Of a stretch of DNA of 64,000 nt, positions 1 through 12,806 are shown in pieces. Source of the stretch: Emergomyces orientalis. Lineage: Eukaryota > Ascomycota > Eurotiomycetes > Onygenales > Ajellomycetaceae. The position numbers and the translations under genes are program-made. Location of the stretch: assembly GCA_002110485.1 (NCBI GenBank), contig MOWL01000002.1, positions 1,279,979 through 1,343,978 of the forward strand, in the 5' to 3' direction. The notes beneath the pieces are model-generated. The model worked only from the letters and a program-made list of their open reading frames with translations. It ran no database searches and had not been told where the DNA came from. Every line of letters starts with the position of its first letter. Position 1 is the stretch's first letter.

Positions 1-609
1 TTGAGGCGGGAAATCTTGAGACTTGAGAGGCGAAAACGAGGGCCGAAGATTTCTATCCAAGTTGGGACGTGAAGTTCTACCAGAAAATTGGAACAAAACC
101 CCTATTGAATACTACTGCAATCGTGCCTGAAGAGAGGTTTGACCCCTCTCTGGTGTACGTCCGTACAGAGAACAGAGTGAAGCTGAAGCCAGGAATAGAA
201 CGGATATACTATATTCCGTGAATCATCCACGTGACTATTCCACTTTACGTGAGAAGCCCCCTAACGCGTCTGACTAAGCCCTGTGTCGCGACTTCTCGCG
301 GCTCCTGCAGCAGTTTGGCGTTCCTTTTTTGGGGCGTGTCCAAATGTCCATCTTCAACGTCCAGCGGCCAACGTCAAACGATGGTCTTGACCGACCAAAC
401 ATCTTAGCCATGCCTGCACACTCCACCAATGCAGGCATCTCATGACTTCGTTTTTGTTTTGTTATTCTCTCATGGACGGCGCATTTTGATTTAGCTTTTC
501 TTTTTATTTCTTCCTTCTACTCTTTGCTTTCCAGGGTTGGGCGATATATCAGTTTACGATCTTTTCTTCTGTTTTCTAGTCTCATTAAGATATAGCTTTC
601 ACACCAAAT
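1..609. other. Upstream region of RIF1
   Basis: No coding sequence is recognisable here, and any gene to the left lies outside the window. The 3' half is pyrimidine-rich just before the RIF1 ATG, as is common in filamentous-fungal 5' UTRs. It holds one perfect MluI cell-cycle box, listed separately. Confidence 0.5.
264..269. promoter_or_regulatory. MCB (MluI cell-cycle box) ACGCGT upstream of RIF1
   Basis: A perfect ACGCGT palindrome lies about 340 bp before the RIF1 start codon. MCB boxes bind the MBF complex (Mbp1/Swi6) and drive G1/S expression of replication genes in ascomycetes. That fits Rif1's role in controlling origin firing. A single hexamer can occur by chance, so regulation is inferred. 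Confidence 0.4.
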
Positions 610-3600
610 ATGGTGGACGTCCTGAGCTTCAGTGCTTTTCCTGCCCGTCCACCTACTCCCCCACGATCATCCTCCTTCAATTCAGCAGCGTCCAAGTCTG
701 ATATCCAGCAGCCGCCCAGCCATCAAGCCCCCCTGTCCACGCCAAACGACAGTTCTTCGCCATTGAACCTGTCACCCTTTCCTCAATCCAGTGGCCTGTC
801 CAAACGGGTTAATTTCTCCCCTCTGACTAGCTATATCAAACCTCCAACCTTCACAAGCTCGAACAACCATAAATTGAGACCACCCCTACGAAACCTACCA
901 CCCTCAAACCAATGCAGACCGTCTAAATCGATCCTCAAGACTTCATGCTCATCACCGGCTTCCATTCTGTCGTATGAACAGCCTTTTAGCTCTTCCGACA
1001 ACCTGCCTGCCATGTTAGAATCCATCTCTAAACAGCTTGCGGGCGACTCGCGCACCTCAAGGGCCGACGCATACCAGCATCTGCTGGGTGCTTTGGCGGC
1101 GTACAACGACATTCCAGATGAGGGTGCACTGGTGGAAAAGGTTGAGACATTCTCGCAGTACATTCGAAGGGATATTTGCGAAGTTTCGGGGACCTACCAA
1201 CCCCTCGACATCAAACTCGTACGCCAAGCTTTGAACTTGTTCGCCATGTTCATCTACAAACCAAATCTTTCGTGTAGACTTTCGGACGACTTGAAAATTT
1301 TCATGATTGATCACTCAATCTCCTCTCTTCAAAATCCTAGTGTACCGAAAACTGTTGCAATTGAGTATATGCGTGTATTGGCCGTACAAAACTTTGCTCC
1401 AAAAATAATGACCAGCAATCGAGTGACACTCTTATTGGCTGTGCTTAAGGATATTACGGACCGTGTGGGAGGCAAAGCGGTAGTTTCCCAGCGTCTCGCG
1501 ATCTACGAAAGGCTTCTTATTTTACCGCAGTCAACGATGGCCTCACACGCTGATTTATGGATGGATCATCTTATAACGGCCCTCCTTCATAATTTCAAAG
1601 AAGTGCGAACAAGAGCGATCAAATTTGGTAAGCTGGCCGCAATGGTGCTGGGCCCAAACACCACCGTTTCCATCGCATTACGGGAAGTCCTCGATGTTAC
1701 TTTAGAAAATGGCTCGACTTTTGTTCTAGAGCTTTGTGGACGGTTAGCGGGCATGATACCAAATCCTGAGAGTGGTTCACATGTGCCGCAAATTTGGAGC
1801 ATTGTCATCCTCTTGCTACGAGCCAGGCGATGGCCAATGGACCACTGGCCCCATTTGAAAGACTGGCTTTTGGTTATTCAAAAGTGCTTCAACTGCAGTG
1901 ACCTGACCACAAAATCCCAAGCTCTCATGGCATGGGATTTGTTTGTTTATGCTTTGCCGCCAAATGAGACCACCAGCACAGATATCTCAAAAATATTATT
2001 TCGACCTATCCTTTCGCAACTTGAACGGAAGAAATCTGATAAACAGGGTATTCTACTTAACCAGGCTTTTACGAGCTACCACAAACTCCTCTATTACGCG
2101 TTTCGACCTTCGGCCTCTCATCGGCGCCTAGCCTTCTACTGGACTGTATACATTGCAACCCCATTTTCAGGAAACCTGAATTCTGACCCAACGAATAATG
2201 GGCGGTTATGTCGGATACTATCCTCACTACTCTGGAATCAACAGCCTAAGATTTGGGAAGAAGATAAGATCAAAATTAACAAGGGGACAGTTCTTGGGCC
2301 GGAAGATCTGCCAAGACTGGATTGTAAGTGGATTCGAAGTCGGCTGTCAATTATTCTCCCTGTCTTCAAATCGCTATTCATGACGTCAGCTTGGTGTGAT
2401 GATGAGTTGGATAAATCGGGCATCGGACTCGCGTGGACAAATCTTTCAAAGGCCTTAGGCGATGCTTCCAGCAAGGAGATTACGCCCTCCCCGGAATCTA
2501 TGCGAGCAATTGCCAGTATTATGGGGACTTTGCAACGGGCCTGGAGGACAGCACCCCTGTCGTTAAATGTGAATGGGGACGAACGAAACGACATTTTCTA
2601 CAAGCGTTTCCAATTCCTTTTGACAACAGTTATCTCGTCCATCGGGCCAATTCCATTTACAGATAAGCTGCTTTCACAAATATCTCAAGACAATTTCCAA
2701 ACCGCCACTACGCCTACACATCATCGACCACCAGTGAATAATAATGTCAGGTCTCCTATTTTTCACCTACTTCACTTAATTACGCTTTCACCGCCGCCGC
2801 CCTCATCAACAACCAGCCTCGCATATTTTCAACTACTACACGGCATAATCGAGATTGGTGTCCAAGGAAAAACGTCAAGGAATGCCAAACTAGAAGTGCT
2901 CCGTCAATTTGCAGACCTATGCATAGAGCAATCGGGAAATGTTTCGGATGCCCGTCTGGAATGCATGGCAAGCTACCACTATGTGTGGCAAAACATAGCG
3001 AAGCTGGCTAAGGAATGCCTTGGGGCCTCTCCTATGGAAACTGAGATTAAGAATCGCGATGATTCAGCGCCCAATGATTACGAAAACGTAATTACTATTC
3101 TTGTCGCGGGAGCTGGTTTTGAGTTAGCATTATCGGAATGGTCCCAGCTTCTTGATTCGCTTAGTTTTGTTGTTGGGGCCGAAAGGGGTGAAATTGCTCT
3201 TGCTTCTATCCTTGAAACGCTGTCGGAGGCCATCGTTTCCCAACCCCCAACCGCCATTGCTGGCTGTTGTGCAGTTCTACTGGACCTAGCCAAATTCCCT
3301 GCAATCCAAGAGCAGCTACCATCCCCGCTACACTTTCCAATAACCAAATCGCCATTCGGGCATCGTCAAACTCAACCTTATTCTTACAACATGTTAATAG
3401 AACTAGCTAGCAGGGTACTGAAGGAGATATACGTCAAACTAACCGACATTGATTATGGTTGCGTTGTTAGATTTTTAGACTCCACATCCAAGCTTATTGA
3501 TCGATGTCCATCATCGTTCAGTCTAGCTTTGCTCGTCGAGACACAGAATTCTCTAGGCTTTTGGCTTACTGACCCTGATGGTTTGCTCACTAGCAGATCG

Positions 3601-5789
3601 GGTGTAGACAACAGCATTATTGTTTCAGTAAGTTTGAAGCTTGCTCCTCCGAGTTAATCTTTACACTGACGATAATAGGCCCGAGCATTAACGCGTTCAA
3701 CCTCCAAACTGCTCCAAAAATCAGCCGAGTCAGAAGACGCACTATTGCAGAATTTATCAACGCTTATCACATCTGGGTTGGAATCACGACATAAATTTAC
3801 AGTGAACCATTTTATCAAGTTATGGAATAATTCCTTTGGTTCAAAGGAAACATTGGAATATCCCGAAAATGTGGAAAAAGCCCTGAGAAGGTTAAAACCT
3901 TTCGTTCATCTCCTGCTGCCAAACTTTCCGCCAGCGGGAGACACCACAGTACGTCTATTGTTTTATGTTGAAGCAAATAAATTCTAACATTATCCTAGAC
4001 TGATATTGCCTCTCCTGAATTCCTGAGCTCTCAAGAAGAATCAACAAGAGCCGAAACCCCAATTACACTCCTTGACCGCCCAAGCAAGGTTTACAAAGCT
4101 TCTTCTGCTTCCCCTGCACAAACTACCACGCCTGCCAGCGCAATCAAAGCCCGCCGACGGAAAAGGAGCCCTCCCTCGACGACAAAGGTCACGACACCCA
4201 AACCTCGACTTCGCCACGATGACTCCCAGATTCAATTTGTCCCCGTCGACTCCTCACCCGCAATTGACACCGCTGGGGATATTCAAATTCTCACTGATCA
4301 TCAAAAGGAGGTGAGAGATAGGCAGCGAGGAGAGACTGCGGAGCTATATCCAGGCCTTCGTTCCTCCACCTCGCAGTTTGACCAAGATACTGGCCTTCAG
4401 CTGCCCGTGGCGAAGCTAGGAGATCTCAATAACGAGAAGATTGCTCCACCAACCCCTAAACTTCGCTTTGGCATCGCGGCGAATGACGAGTTCCTTAGTT
4501 CTTCACCTACTCCAACTTCCAAAACTACAGTTGCGGAACCCGACCAAATGATTGGATCATCTCTATCATCTGTTTTAGACATCGCTGGTCTACATTCTGA
4601 AGACCCTCCCTCATCCCCCCCTCAAATAGAGGCCCATGAAAACCGAAACATTGAAGGTTCCGAGGCTAAACGAATTTTCGAGATTAAAGATCAGGACATC
4701 AATATGAACGGCGACCTGTCTTCCCCTCCAAGGAGTTCGCCGACACCAGCCAGTGGCAACACCAATCGTCGCCGGAGTGTTCTTAGCTCAAGGAAAAAAC
4801 CAGAACGGAGGGTGACAAGATCTAACAGTGCCAGCAACCCAGAAGCTATAGAGACTACGCAAATACCACATTATCTGTCGAACATCCAAGCGGACGATGC
4901 GGATCCGGTGACGTTGGAGAGAGTTGATGTTGAAAGACAACCCAATCCCTCGAGAAGAGACAGTCGTGTCTCAAATGCTGAAGGCGATGGGATTGATATT
5001 ATTCCAGACTCGTTTAGCGATGATCTTGAAAGACAAATAGCATCTCAGCTTGAACAGGACCTGGAGTTGTCAATGGATATGGAAGTGTCCAGTAGAAGAA
5101 CTCAGGAACCAGACCCTTCGGTTGTAACGCGATCGATGAAACGAAAAAGGGGTGACACGTTCAATCGACATGATCGCGTTAAACGAGTCTCTCCAGGTAG
5201 GGGAAGCCCTGTTGCGGTGAAGGAGATAATTTCTTCGAAATATATATCCTCTCATCAAGAGCGAACGCCATCTAGAATTGATGTTTCACCATCAACGAGA
5301 CCAAGCCGATCACGACGAAAACCGAATTCAATACTAGACTCCGTAGAAGCTGTCAATCTCTCGTCTGACACTGGAAAATCGCCCCATTCTCCCAGCCAAC
5401 GCAAGTCCAAGAAACGAAGATCCTTGCGCCTGAGCGGTCAGTCAGCACTACCAGAACCTTCAACGGAGAGTACCGACCAACAAATGGCCCCGCAAATGTG
5501 GCCTAATTCAACGATGGCAAGAAGCCCAGCAGCGGATGTACAAATGAACGACCAAGCCAATCATTCTAATTCCAAAGAAGCGGCTCTTGCTAGTCCAACC
5601 GAACAGGAAGATCGAGCTGGCAAAACAGAGAGTCCAGGAGCAGGTATACTTGCCTCTCTACGGTCTGTGCTGGGGTCGCTCAAATCGGCAACATTTGGGA
5701 GACCTGTGCTCCGTGAGATTGAGGATGTAATGTTTGATATCAAAGTGGAAGCACATGATGCTGCAAGGAGACATGGCGGCAATCCGTGA
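610..5789 (+). CDS. RIF1: Telomere-length and replication-timing regulator Rif1
   Basis: Three exons (610..3627, 3679..3948, 3999..5789) with 51- and 50-nt GT-AG introns join in phase to about 1692 aa. Residues of roughly 140-1000 form the long helical-repeat region typical of the Rif1 N-terminal domain. The rest is a low-complexity, Ser/Pro/Lys-rich tail, with a conserved-looking acidic helix DLERQIASQLEQDLELSMDM near residue 1445. The extreme N-terminus has two textbook PP1-docking motifs, RVNF (66-69) and SILK (107-110). In yeasts these recruit PP1/Glc7, which reverses DDK phosphorylation of MCM and so delays origin firing. The protein acts in the nucleus at telomeres, double-strand breaks and late origins. 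The first ATG of the open frame was used as start. Family assignment is by overall pattern and motif pair; no search was run. Confidence 0.85.
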
Positions 5790-6703
5790 GCCGAGCTGAA
5801 CTGCGCTTTTGCTGTTATATTAGTTTTCATTTGCTTATTTCTTTTTTCTTTCATATAGCGGTTTACCTCTATTTTTCCGTTTCTATCTTTTTTATAAATG
5901 ATGCCGGCTTTTTACTTTTCTATTGTTAGTTTTCTTTTTGTGTGTAGAATTGGAAAGCAGAAAGGGGGGGATTATGTTATTTGGCTGGCTGGATATTATA
6001 TTCTATGCACACGAGGCTGCATTAGTGACAATTGACTACCAGCTAATCCCTAGAGGGACTCCATGGATTGAAATTGTATTTGGCCTTCTTGGCAAGTTCC
6101 ATGGGCCGATAAGAGATGCAACAATCCGTTTCCCTTGTTGACAGCAGATGCAGATAAGGGTTCCAAATAAGCATGTGTACTTCTACTGTCGCCCCTTGAA
6201 CGTACAAACAAGAAGCCCAATAAAGAACATTAATCACAGTACATTGAAGGGTGGTTGCTGGGAGGTGTGTCATCTCAGCACTATTTGCTGCCATATGCAC
6301 AATACGGGGGACACTGCGGTAGTTATTGGATTCTTATTGTTGCACGAGACGGGCCTAGTCTGCATTTTTAGGTGTGTTTCAGATCAGATGCAGCCCCAGA
6401 AGTCTAGAATATGTAGATACATTTCGTCACTGTAGCCTTACTCACCACCCCCTCTTACCTACATTTTTTTGTTAGTACACTTACTTATACCCCGCTACAT
6501 CGCAATATATATTCAACTTGCACACTACACACTACAATCCGCCGCTCATCCCATTTTACTCACACTGTTTTGCAATATATGTCCATCCGCCATTATCTAT
6601 TCCTCTCATTCCATAATAAATTCACCTCCTACATATATTGTTTTACTCTAGACAGTAATTCTAGACCCTCCCCTCCTTCCCCGCCCTACCAAATAAGTTA
6701 ACC
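5790..6703. other. Intergenic, RIF1 to glucose-6-phosphate epimerase
   Basis: Short open frames here have no recognisable domains and no splice-linked partners. The sequence is A/T-rich. The last 250 bases are C/T-rich and probably contain the 5' UTR of the next gene. Confidence 0.5.
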
Positions 6704-8005
6704 ATGGAGCGCGCAAAGAAACCCACAGCTATCCCAGTCTCCTCCCCTCTCCCGCAGCCCACCATCTCTGTACAAGAAGACAAAGTACAGGCATCGCTAG
6801 CATCTGGTGAATCCGTCACTGTCAATCTATTTGGCGCGACCGTGGTGTCGTGGAAACTTTCCAATGGCGAGGAACAGCTGTTTCTGAGCGAGAAGGCTGT
6901 TTTGGACGGCTCCAAACCTATCCGCGGCGGTATCCCATTGGTTTTTCCTGTTCGTGGATAAAATAGCTCTTTGTCTTTTCTACCCCACTCTCATAAGTTG
7001 AATATTTATATTCCAATCGTCTGGCGCACTGTAAAACCCCCTCTCTCCAATCTACCAACTTGCTGACTCTTTTTTTTTGTTAAAACAACTTAAAATTACA
7101 GGTTTTTGGGCCCCCGCCTCAAGACCATGCAACCTCCGCACTTCCTCAACATGGCTTTGCTCGCAACTCATATTGGGAATTCTTAGGGAAGTCAACTTCC
7201 GAATCGGTGGGGCAGAATGGTGATAGCAGTGTTAAGCTTGACTTTGGCCTGTCAACGGGCATGTTAAGCGATAAGTTCAAGAGCGATTGGCCGTATGATT
7301 TCGGACTGGTGTATAGTGTTACGTTGAGCAAGGGCAGTCTGGGCACGTCACTACAAGTCCAAAATAAGGGGACACAGCAGTTTGATTTCCAGGTCCTGCT
7401 CCATTCATACTTTAAGGTTGAGGTATGTTGGTTTCATTTTCTTATTTTCTACTAGAATGCTGCTTAGATTCTGACACACACACTCCTACCTTGTGCTTTT
7501 TCTTCCATCTCAATTCGATCCTTTCCCCTCCCACCTCACCCTATTTTATTGATGCAATCGCAAGCAACAAAATACGAGGATTTTCGGCTAAAATTATGCA
7601 TCCAACCATCTACAGGACATCACAAAAGTCCGCATCCTAAACCTCCAGTCAATAACGTACATCGACAAAGTCCTCGGCGCATCAACGCACGTCGAATCCT
7701 CCTCGGCTCTCGCAATCACCCAAGAAACAGACCGCGTCTATCAATCCCTTGATCCAAAAATTCCCATCATCGTCGCAAAGTCAGACGACAACAGCAGCCC
7801 CCTTTTCTCCGTCTCCCGCGAATCTCTCAATGATGTCGTGGTCTGGAACCCTTGGGTCGAGAAGGCGAAAGGAATGGCAGATTTTGCACCTGAGGACGGA
7901 TATAAGAATATGATATGTGTTGAGGCGGGATCTGTTGTGGGGTGGCAGACGTTAGAAGCAGGGGAGTCTTGGGAATGTGGGCAGACGGTGAAGAGTAAGC
8001 TTTGA
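6704..8005 (+). CDS. Glucose-6-phosphate 1-epimerase (aldose-1-epimerase fold)
   Basis: Exons 6704..6949, 7102..7422 and 7616..8005 give 318 aa, close to yeast YMR099C. The enzyme interconverts alpha- and beta-D-glucose 6-phosphate in the cytosol, feeding glycolysis and the pentose phosphate pathway. The diagnostic stretch GGIPLVFPVFGPPP spans the first splice junction, which fixes that intron. It is followed by LPQHGFARNSYW, the conserved His-containing segment of this family. The C-terminal half has ESSSALAITQETDRVY, VVWNPWVEKAK and MICVEAGSV, all typical of the family; the Glu of VEAG is a likely catalytic-base candidate. The first intron uses a weak GTTCGT donor. The two introns (152 and 193 nt) are longer than most in this window. 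Confidence 0.92.
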
Positions 8006-8757
8006 GGCTCGCTCCCATCTACCGAGTTTTCGTTTCTCGCCTCAATGAAATGGCTAGCTGGTGGAGTTGGAAGGTATCACAGCATCTGAGACGCAAGGTG
8101 GCACTGCTTTGATACAGTTGGGTTGTTTGTATTGAGCGTCGTTCAGGAGATGCACTGGGGGTTTCAATGTGCATTGTTGCCGCACACATGCGCATTCTCT
8201 CCCCCAGATTTTCCCCGATTGTTATGTTGAGAGATAGGGATATGACTGATGAAATAGGAATTGCAAAAGATGGCTTCTATAAAATTCCGGGCCTAGATAT
8301 ATTTTGGTCTGGCGAGGATTTTGGGGGGTTAAAACATAGTACAGAGTTGGTACCTGAATTGCTATTATCTTTCGGCTCTGCTTCATCCGCCTTTTATTCC
8401 TACCGTTATTTCAATTTTTGAGACGCGTGGTATATCGACTAGATTAACGAGTATACCGATTTAGCAGCTGGATAAACTCTGGATGTTGTTGACAATGAAA
8501 CTCTTCGTAGCTCAGGGGCAGCTTGAAATCACATGACCATTTGACTTTTCCAAAGTATCAACATGGCTTAAGAAGGACGCAAATGGGATTGATGCCATAT
8601 ACTAAGGGGTACGGTACGAAACATGAGCAACAACAACCAGTCAAGAAAGGAGCAAGCGCAAAGAAAATATGAACAAATATCTACTAAACATAATCCTGAC
8701 CCAGGAGCACTGGCCAAAGGTGAATTAACAAAGCCTCACCACCAACCGTGAAACACA
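8006..8757. other. Intergenic
   Basis: I see no gene. An 84-codon open frame at 8167-8421 has no recognisable features and looks random. This stretch serves as 3' UTR of the epimerase gene and upstream region of the next gene. Confidence 0.5.
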
Positions 8758-9210
8758 ATGTCCACGACAAAAAAGATAACTGCCTCCGACCTCGGCCTCG
8801 ACCTCGGCCTCAATCAACCCACTGAAACCGACAAAAGCACAGAATACTTCAAATGGTTCCTTGCCTGCCTTCTCTTTGGCAAATCTGTCCAGCAAGAAGT
8901 AGCCAAGCGCGCATACCTGGAACTAATCCACGATAACATCTCGTCCCCGGACGCAATCCTTGACGCCGGTTGGGACAAGCTTGTCGAGATATTGGACAGG
9001 GGCCATTATGTCCGTCATGACTTTTCCACGGCGACGAAGCTGGTGGATGTCTCTAATGGGATTAAGGAAGAGTTTGGGTCGTTTAGAGAGTTGGTGGAAG
9101 GGGCGGAGTCGAGGAAGGAGTTGGAGCGGCGGCTGCAAGCGTTCAAAGGGGTAGGGTCAAAGACGGTGGAGATCTTTATGAGGGATATGGAGCCTGCTTT
9201 AGGGATGTAA
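8758..9210 (+). CDS. Short HhH-type DNA-glycosylase-like protein
   Basis: This intronless 150-codon ORF resembles a short family common in bacteria and archaea, often mislabelled 'DNA methylase', related to endonuclease III. The helical start FKWFLACLLFGKSVQQEVA is followed by GWDKLVEILDRGHYVRHDFSTATKL and a helix-hairpin-helix FKGVGSKTVEIFMRDM (about residues 128-143). The HhH Lys corresponds in position to the catalytic Lys of Nth-type lyases. The ORF stops before the catalytic Asp region of full-length HhH-GPD enzymes, so activity is doubtful. A possible 45-nt intron (donor GTAAGG at 9207, acceptor ending 9251) would replace the last residue with a short MSELPPLP tail. A role in base-excision repair is inferred only from the fold. 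Horizontal acquisition from prokaryotes is plausible. Confidence 0.65.
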   Translation: MSTTKKITASDLGLDLGLNQPTETDKSTEYFKWFLACLLFGKSVQQEVAKRAYLELIHDNISSPDAILDAGWDKLVEILDRGHYVRHDFSTATKLVDVSNGIKEEFGSFRELVEGAESRKELERRLQAFKGVGSKTVEIFMRDMEPALGM

Positions 9211-10001
9211 GGGGGTGGATCGTTGAGTAATATGAACCTGGATGTTCCTAGGAGTGAGCTACCACCTCTGCCCTGAAAGTAGGGCTCCAAGTTTGAGGCC
9301 CAATTCCCATCGGTTGCAAATTCCTAAAATTTTCAGGGTGGGTAATGTGTCAAGAAAAAGTGGGTGTAATGTTGCGACTAGGAAAAGGGGGTAAAACAGC
9401 AATGTTATAAAATCATGTATTATATAAGGTAATTGCTTGTAATATTTAACAACCACATCGTGCGTCTGTTCATGCTCGTGCTCTCTCTATCTGAGAACTA
9501 CTAGAAAGTGATGATATAATTGAAAGTGGTAGCTCTGAAATCAAATCTCCGAAATCAGGCTGATATTCGCCACAGACCATTTAAACAGACTTTCTCAACC
9601 ATTGAAGGGCTTCTTGCGCTGGCTCGATGTATATATCCGCCAAATGTTTTTTTTTTTTTTTTTTTTTTTTCAAACGGGTCGTATCGATATTGGATCATTG
9701 AAATGTTTCGTTAGGGTTGGCGCTTAGTCATTCGGCATCCCGGGTTGGCATCCCGGGAAATTCTCCGGTCGGCAATTCGAAATTGTCCGATGCCGCACAT
9801 CGGCTGCTTTCGTCATTTCTCCGCACTGGCTTTTGCCTCTTGCTGTTTTCCTCCTTCGGCTACCTCATGAAGGAGAATAGATACGGGATTTACCTAAGCC
9901 ATTTTCCATATACAACATAATTGGATATCGTGGCATTTGAGTATTGCCTGTCACAAGCTGCTTGGATCTAGAAGGTTTGATTCGACATCTCGGTTCTTTG
10001 G
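9211..10001. other. Intergenic with a poly-T tract
   Basis: No gene is recognised. A 24-base T run occupies 9647-9670. The region before 10002 is likely the transporter's promoter and 5' UTR. Confidence 0.5.
9647..9670. repeat. Poly-T homopolymer (24 T)
   Basis: An uninterrupted T run. It could be a nucleosome-excluding poly(dA:dT) promoter tract about 330 bp before the MFS transporter ATG, or the trace of a retroposed poly-A tail. No target-site duplication is obvious beside it. Confidence 0.9.
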
Positions 10002-12184
10002 ATGAGCTCGCGCGAAAACAGCTCCCGTCCTGCTATTTTCCATGGAGATGTAGAGTTTCACGGGGAGGGCAATACTCGCAATAACAGCGATGATGCTGTT
10101 GTAGCGGCTGGAGCTGATAGGGAGAGCCCACAGACTGATCCGTATGGAGATAGTGACTCTGATTCGGTGTCTGATTCGGAAGCATTCAGTGGACATAGAA
10201 GCGACCCTCACGATCATCTTCTAGGGCAAAACCACATCGATCAACGGACTAGAAAAGTTCGTGTGCCAACTAGGTTGCAGCTGCCCACTGCTCGGCATCG
10301 ACAACCCTCCTCCGTTGAAGACGAGGAGGCAAGCGTGGCGAATGTCACGGACTCATCTAGCAATAAGCGCGACGACGAAAAGCCAGTATCATGGCGCTCT
10401 TTACCGAAGAAAAACCAATTAGCCATCCTGACCATTGCCCGATTGTCTGAACCGCTGACTCAAACATCTTTACAAGCGTATCTCTTCTACCAACTCAAGT
10501 ACTTTGACCCGTCATTGCCAGACTCTGCCATATCTGCCCGAGCAGGTCTTCTGCAGGGCTGCTTCACTGCGGCACAGTTTGTGACAGCCATGATATGGGG
10601 CCGGATTGCGGATACTCATTTCATGGGAAGGAAAAGGGTGCTCTTGGTAGGCCTTTTTGGAACCTCTATTACATGCGTGGCGTTTGGATTTTCTCAGTCG
10701 TTCGTCGCTGCTGCAATCTTTCGTACCATGGGAGGCGCCTTGAACAGCAATATTGGGGTACTGCGGACTATGATCGCAGAACTCATTGAGGAGAAAAAGT
10801 AGGTTTGCTTTCCAACCAAAAAGGTCTTATTTTATATCCCGATCTACTCATTTCTGAAATTAGCCTAAAACTCCGAGTAGAAATGAAATGGGCGTCCCAA
10901 ATTCCAACAGAACACCAGCTAACCGAGTTTTAGGTATCAATCTCGGGCTTTCTTGCTTCAGCCAATGTGCTTTAATATTGGCGTTGTAATTGGACCCATA
11001 TTGGGTGGTCTTCTCGCTGACCCCTTGGGTAGCTATCCTGGTCTGTTCGGGCCAGGTTCATTCTTTGGCGGCCAAAACGGTGTCTGGTGGATGAAGGAAT
11101 GGCCGTATGCGTTGCCCAATCTCATAAGCGCGATATTTATCTTGATCTCTGCGTTAGCAGTTTTCTTTGGGTTAGACGAGGTGGGCTTCGTTTGATGTTT
11201 CGTTAACTCCCTTGTATCTCCATGGCTGACCCTTCTCATTTCTAGACCCATGAAACAGCCAAGTATCGAAGTGACTGGGGCAGAACGGCCGGTAAAGCAA
11301 TATGGCGGTACGTTAAGTACGGCCGCTCTTCACACAATTACCACCCAATCACCGAAACCTACAATGTGGAGACTGCAGTAGAATCCATCGATCTGGAGAG
11401 AAGCGTGCAGGGATCCGCCCCCGTTACACCATCCGCAATTCGAATACCACGACGGAAACGCATGCCCTTCCGTCAAATCTGGACACGGAATGTCCTACTC
11501 ACGCTTTTCACTCATTTCGTCCTCGCAATGCACCTCAGCTCCTTTAACGCCCTAACTTTCGTCTTCTTACCTACCCCCCGCGCACCTGAAGGAAGTCGCC
11601 GCGGGTTTTTCCATTTCGGGGGCGGTCTCGGCATGCCTAGCTCCAAAGTCGGTTTTGCGACCGCCATCATCGGCCTTCTCGGTCTCCCGCTACAAATCTT
11701 CGTCTATCCGCGCATCCACTTTCGTCTAGGGACGCTGAAATCACTGCGCGCATTCGTGCCCTTCTCCCCCCTTGCCTACATCTTCATTCCGTTCCTAACC
11801 CTCGTGCCAAACCGTGCATATCTCGTCTGGCCAGCTTTGGCAGCTGTTTTTTCCCTCCAGGTCATTTCGAGAACTTTTTCGCTCCCTGCGGCTATTATCC
11901 TAGTTAACAATTCTGTTCCGGATCCGAGCGTGTTGGGTACAGTGCATGGCGTTGCGCAGAGTGTGGTTAGCGGTGCAAGGACGCTGGGCCCCGTACTTGG
12001 TGGTTGGGGTTTGGGAATGGGGTTCAAGTATAATATCGTGGGAGCGGTTTGGTGGGCTCTTGCGGTGCTGGCTTTATTGGGATGGGGCCTTACTTGGACT
12101 ATATTCGAGGGCCATGGGTTTGAGAAGAAGCAGCTCGAACAAAGTCATGAAAGAGAAGGACCCGAGGATCAAGCGAGCAGATGA
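10002..12184 (+). CDS. MFS transporter (DHA1-like, YCR023C/ZIF1-type)
   Basis: Exons 10002..10798, 10934..11180 and 11246..12184 splice in phase to about 660 aa. An acidic, Ser-rich cytosolic N-terminus of roughly 130 residues precedes the first membrane segment (LAILTIARLSEPLTQTSLQA). The MFS signature loop after TM2 reads GRIADTHFMGRKRVLL, a good match to the G-x3-D-x2-G-R-K/R consensus. TM4-5 have RTMGGALNSNIGVLRTMIAEL and FNIGVVIGPILGGLLA, typical of the drug:H+ antiporter type and of YCR023C/plant ZIF1 relatives. A long basic cytosolic loop separates the two six-helix halves. The C-terminal half contains ARTLGPVLGGWGLG. The substrate cannot be read from sequence. It probably sits in the plasma or vacuolar membrane. 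Confidence 0.88.
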
Positions 12185-12806
12185 GGGTAGCGTATGGCGT
12201 TTTACTGTATGGTTTTTCACATTACGGCTTTGATATTATGATGATAATGATTATGATGTTCCCGGAAATACTGCAATGTGTCCATTTGCTGTTTAGTCTT
12301 CCTAGTTTGGATTGTCACGTTTGGATGGATGGGATATACGTTGGAACGTATCGTTCCCAAAAATATATCTTAATGATTCATAGAAGTACATATGTTGTAG
12401 CTGAATGCATAGAATGTACCCAAATGCGCATAAGAATGTTGTTTTCTAGTAGTCAACCCTCTTCATATTCTATCACCGAATATATGCTATCCAGAACTTC
12501 CGATTGTGTTGGCCGAACCCTACACCACCCCTGGAGATATGAGCATAAAATCAAGGCCGCCGCCTCCCTTAGGAGGTTGGAGGCTGTTTCCCCCAATAAT
12601 TTAGCCAGCGTGATCGTAGTGCATTGCGATCACCATAGATGCGAGAGAAACATAGACAAATAGCTGTGCCCATAGTCTCCAACTGTTGGTTTATCTGGTG
12701 TAACACAAATCCCCTTTATAGTTGAATGGTTACGCCTTATTTATGGCGCCAAGCACTCTCATGACAGCCTTTGTCCCTGCGACTCAAATAATCCCCATTC
12801 TGGTTA
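12185..12806. other. Intergenic between convergent genes
   Basis: This is the 3' junction of the MFS transporter (+) and the HYPK-like gene (-). A 160-codon open frame at 12181-12663 lacks any domain-like pattern and overlaps the transporter's stop, so I treat it as chance. Confidence 0.5.

Noticed and set aside
12181..12663. 160-codon open frame overlapping the transporter stop
   Set aside because: No recognisable features and lies in the 3' UTR between convergent genes.
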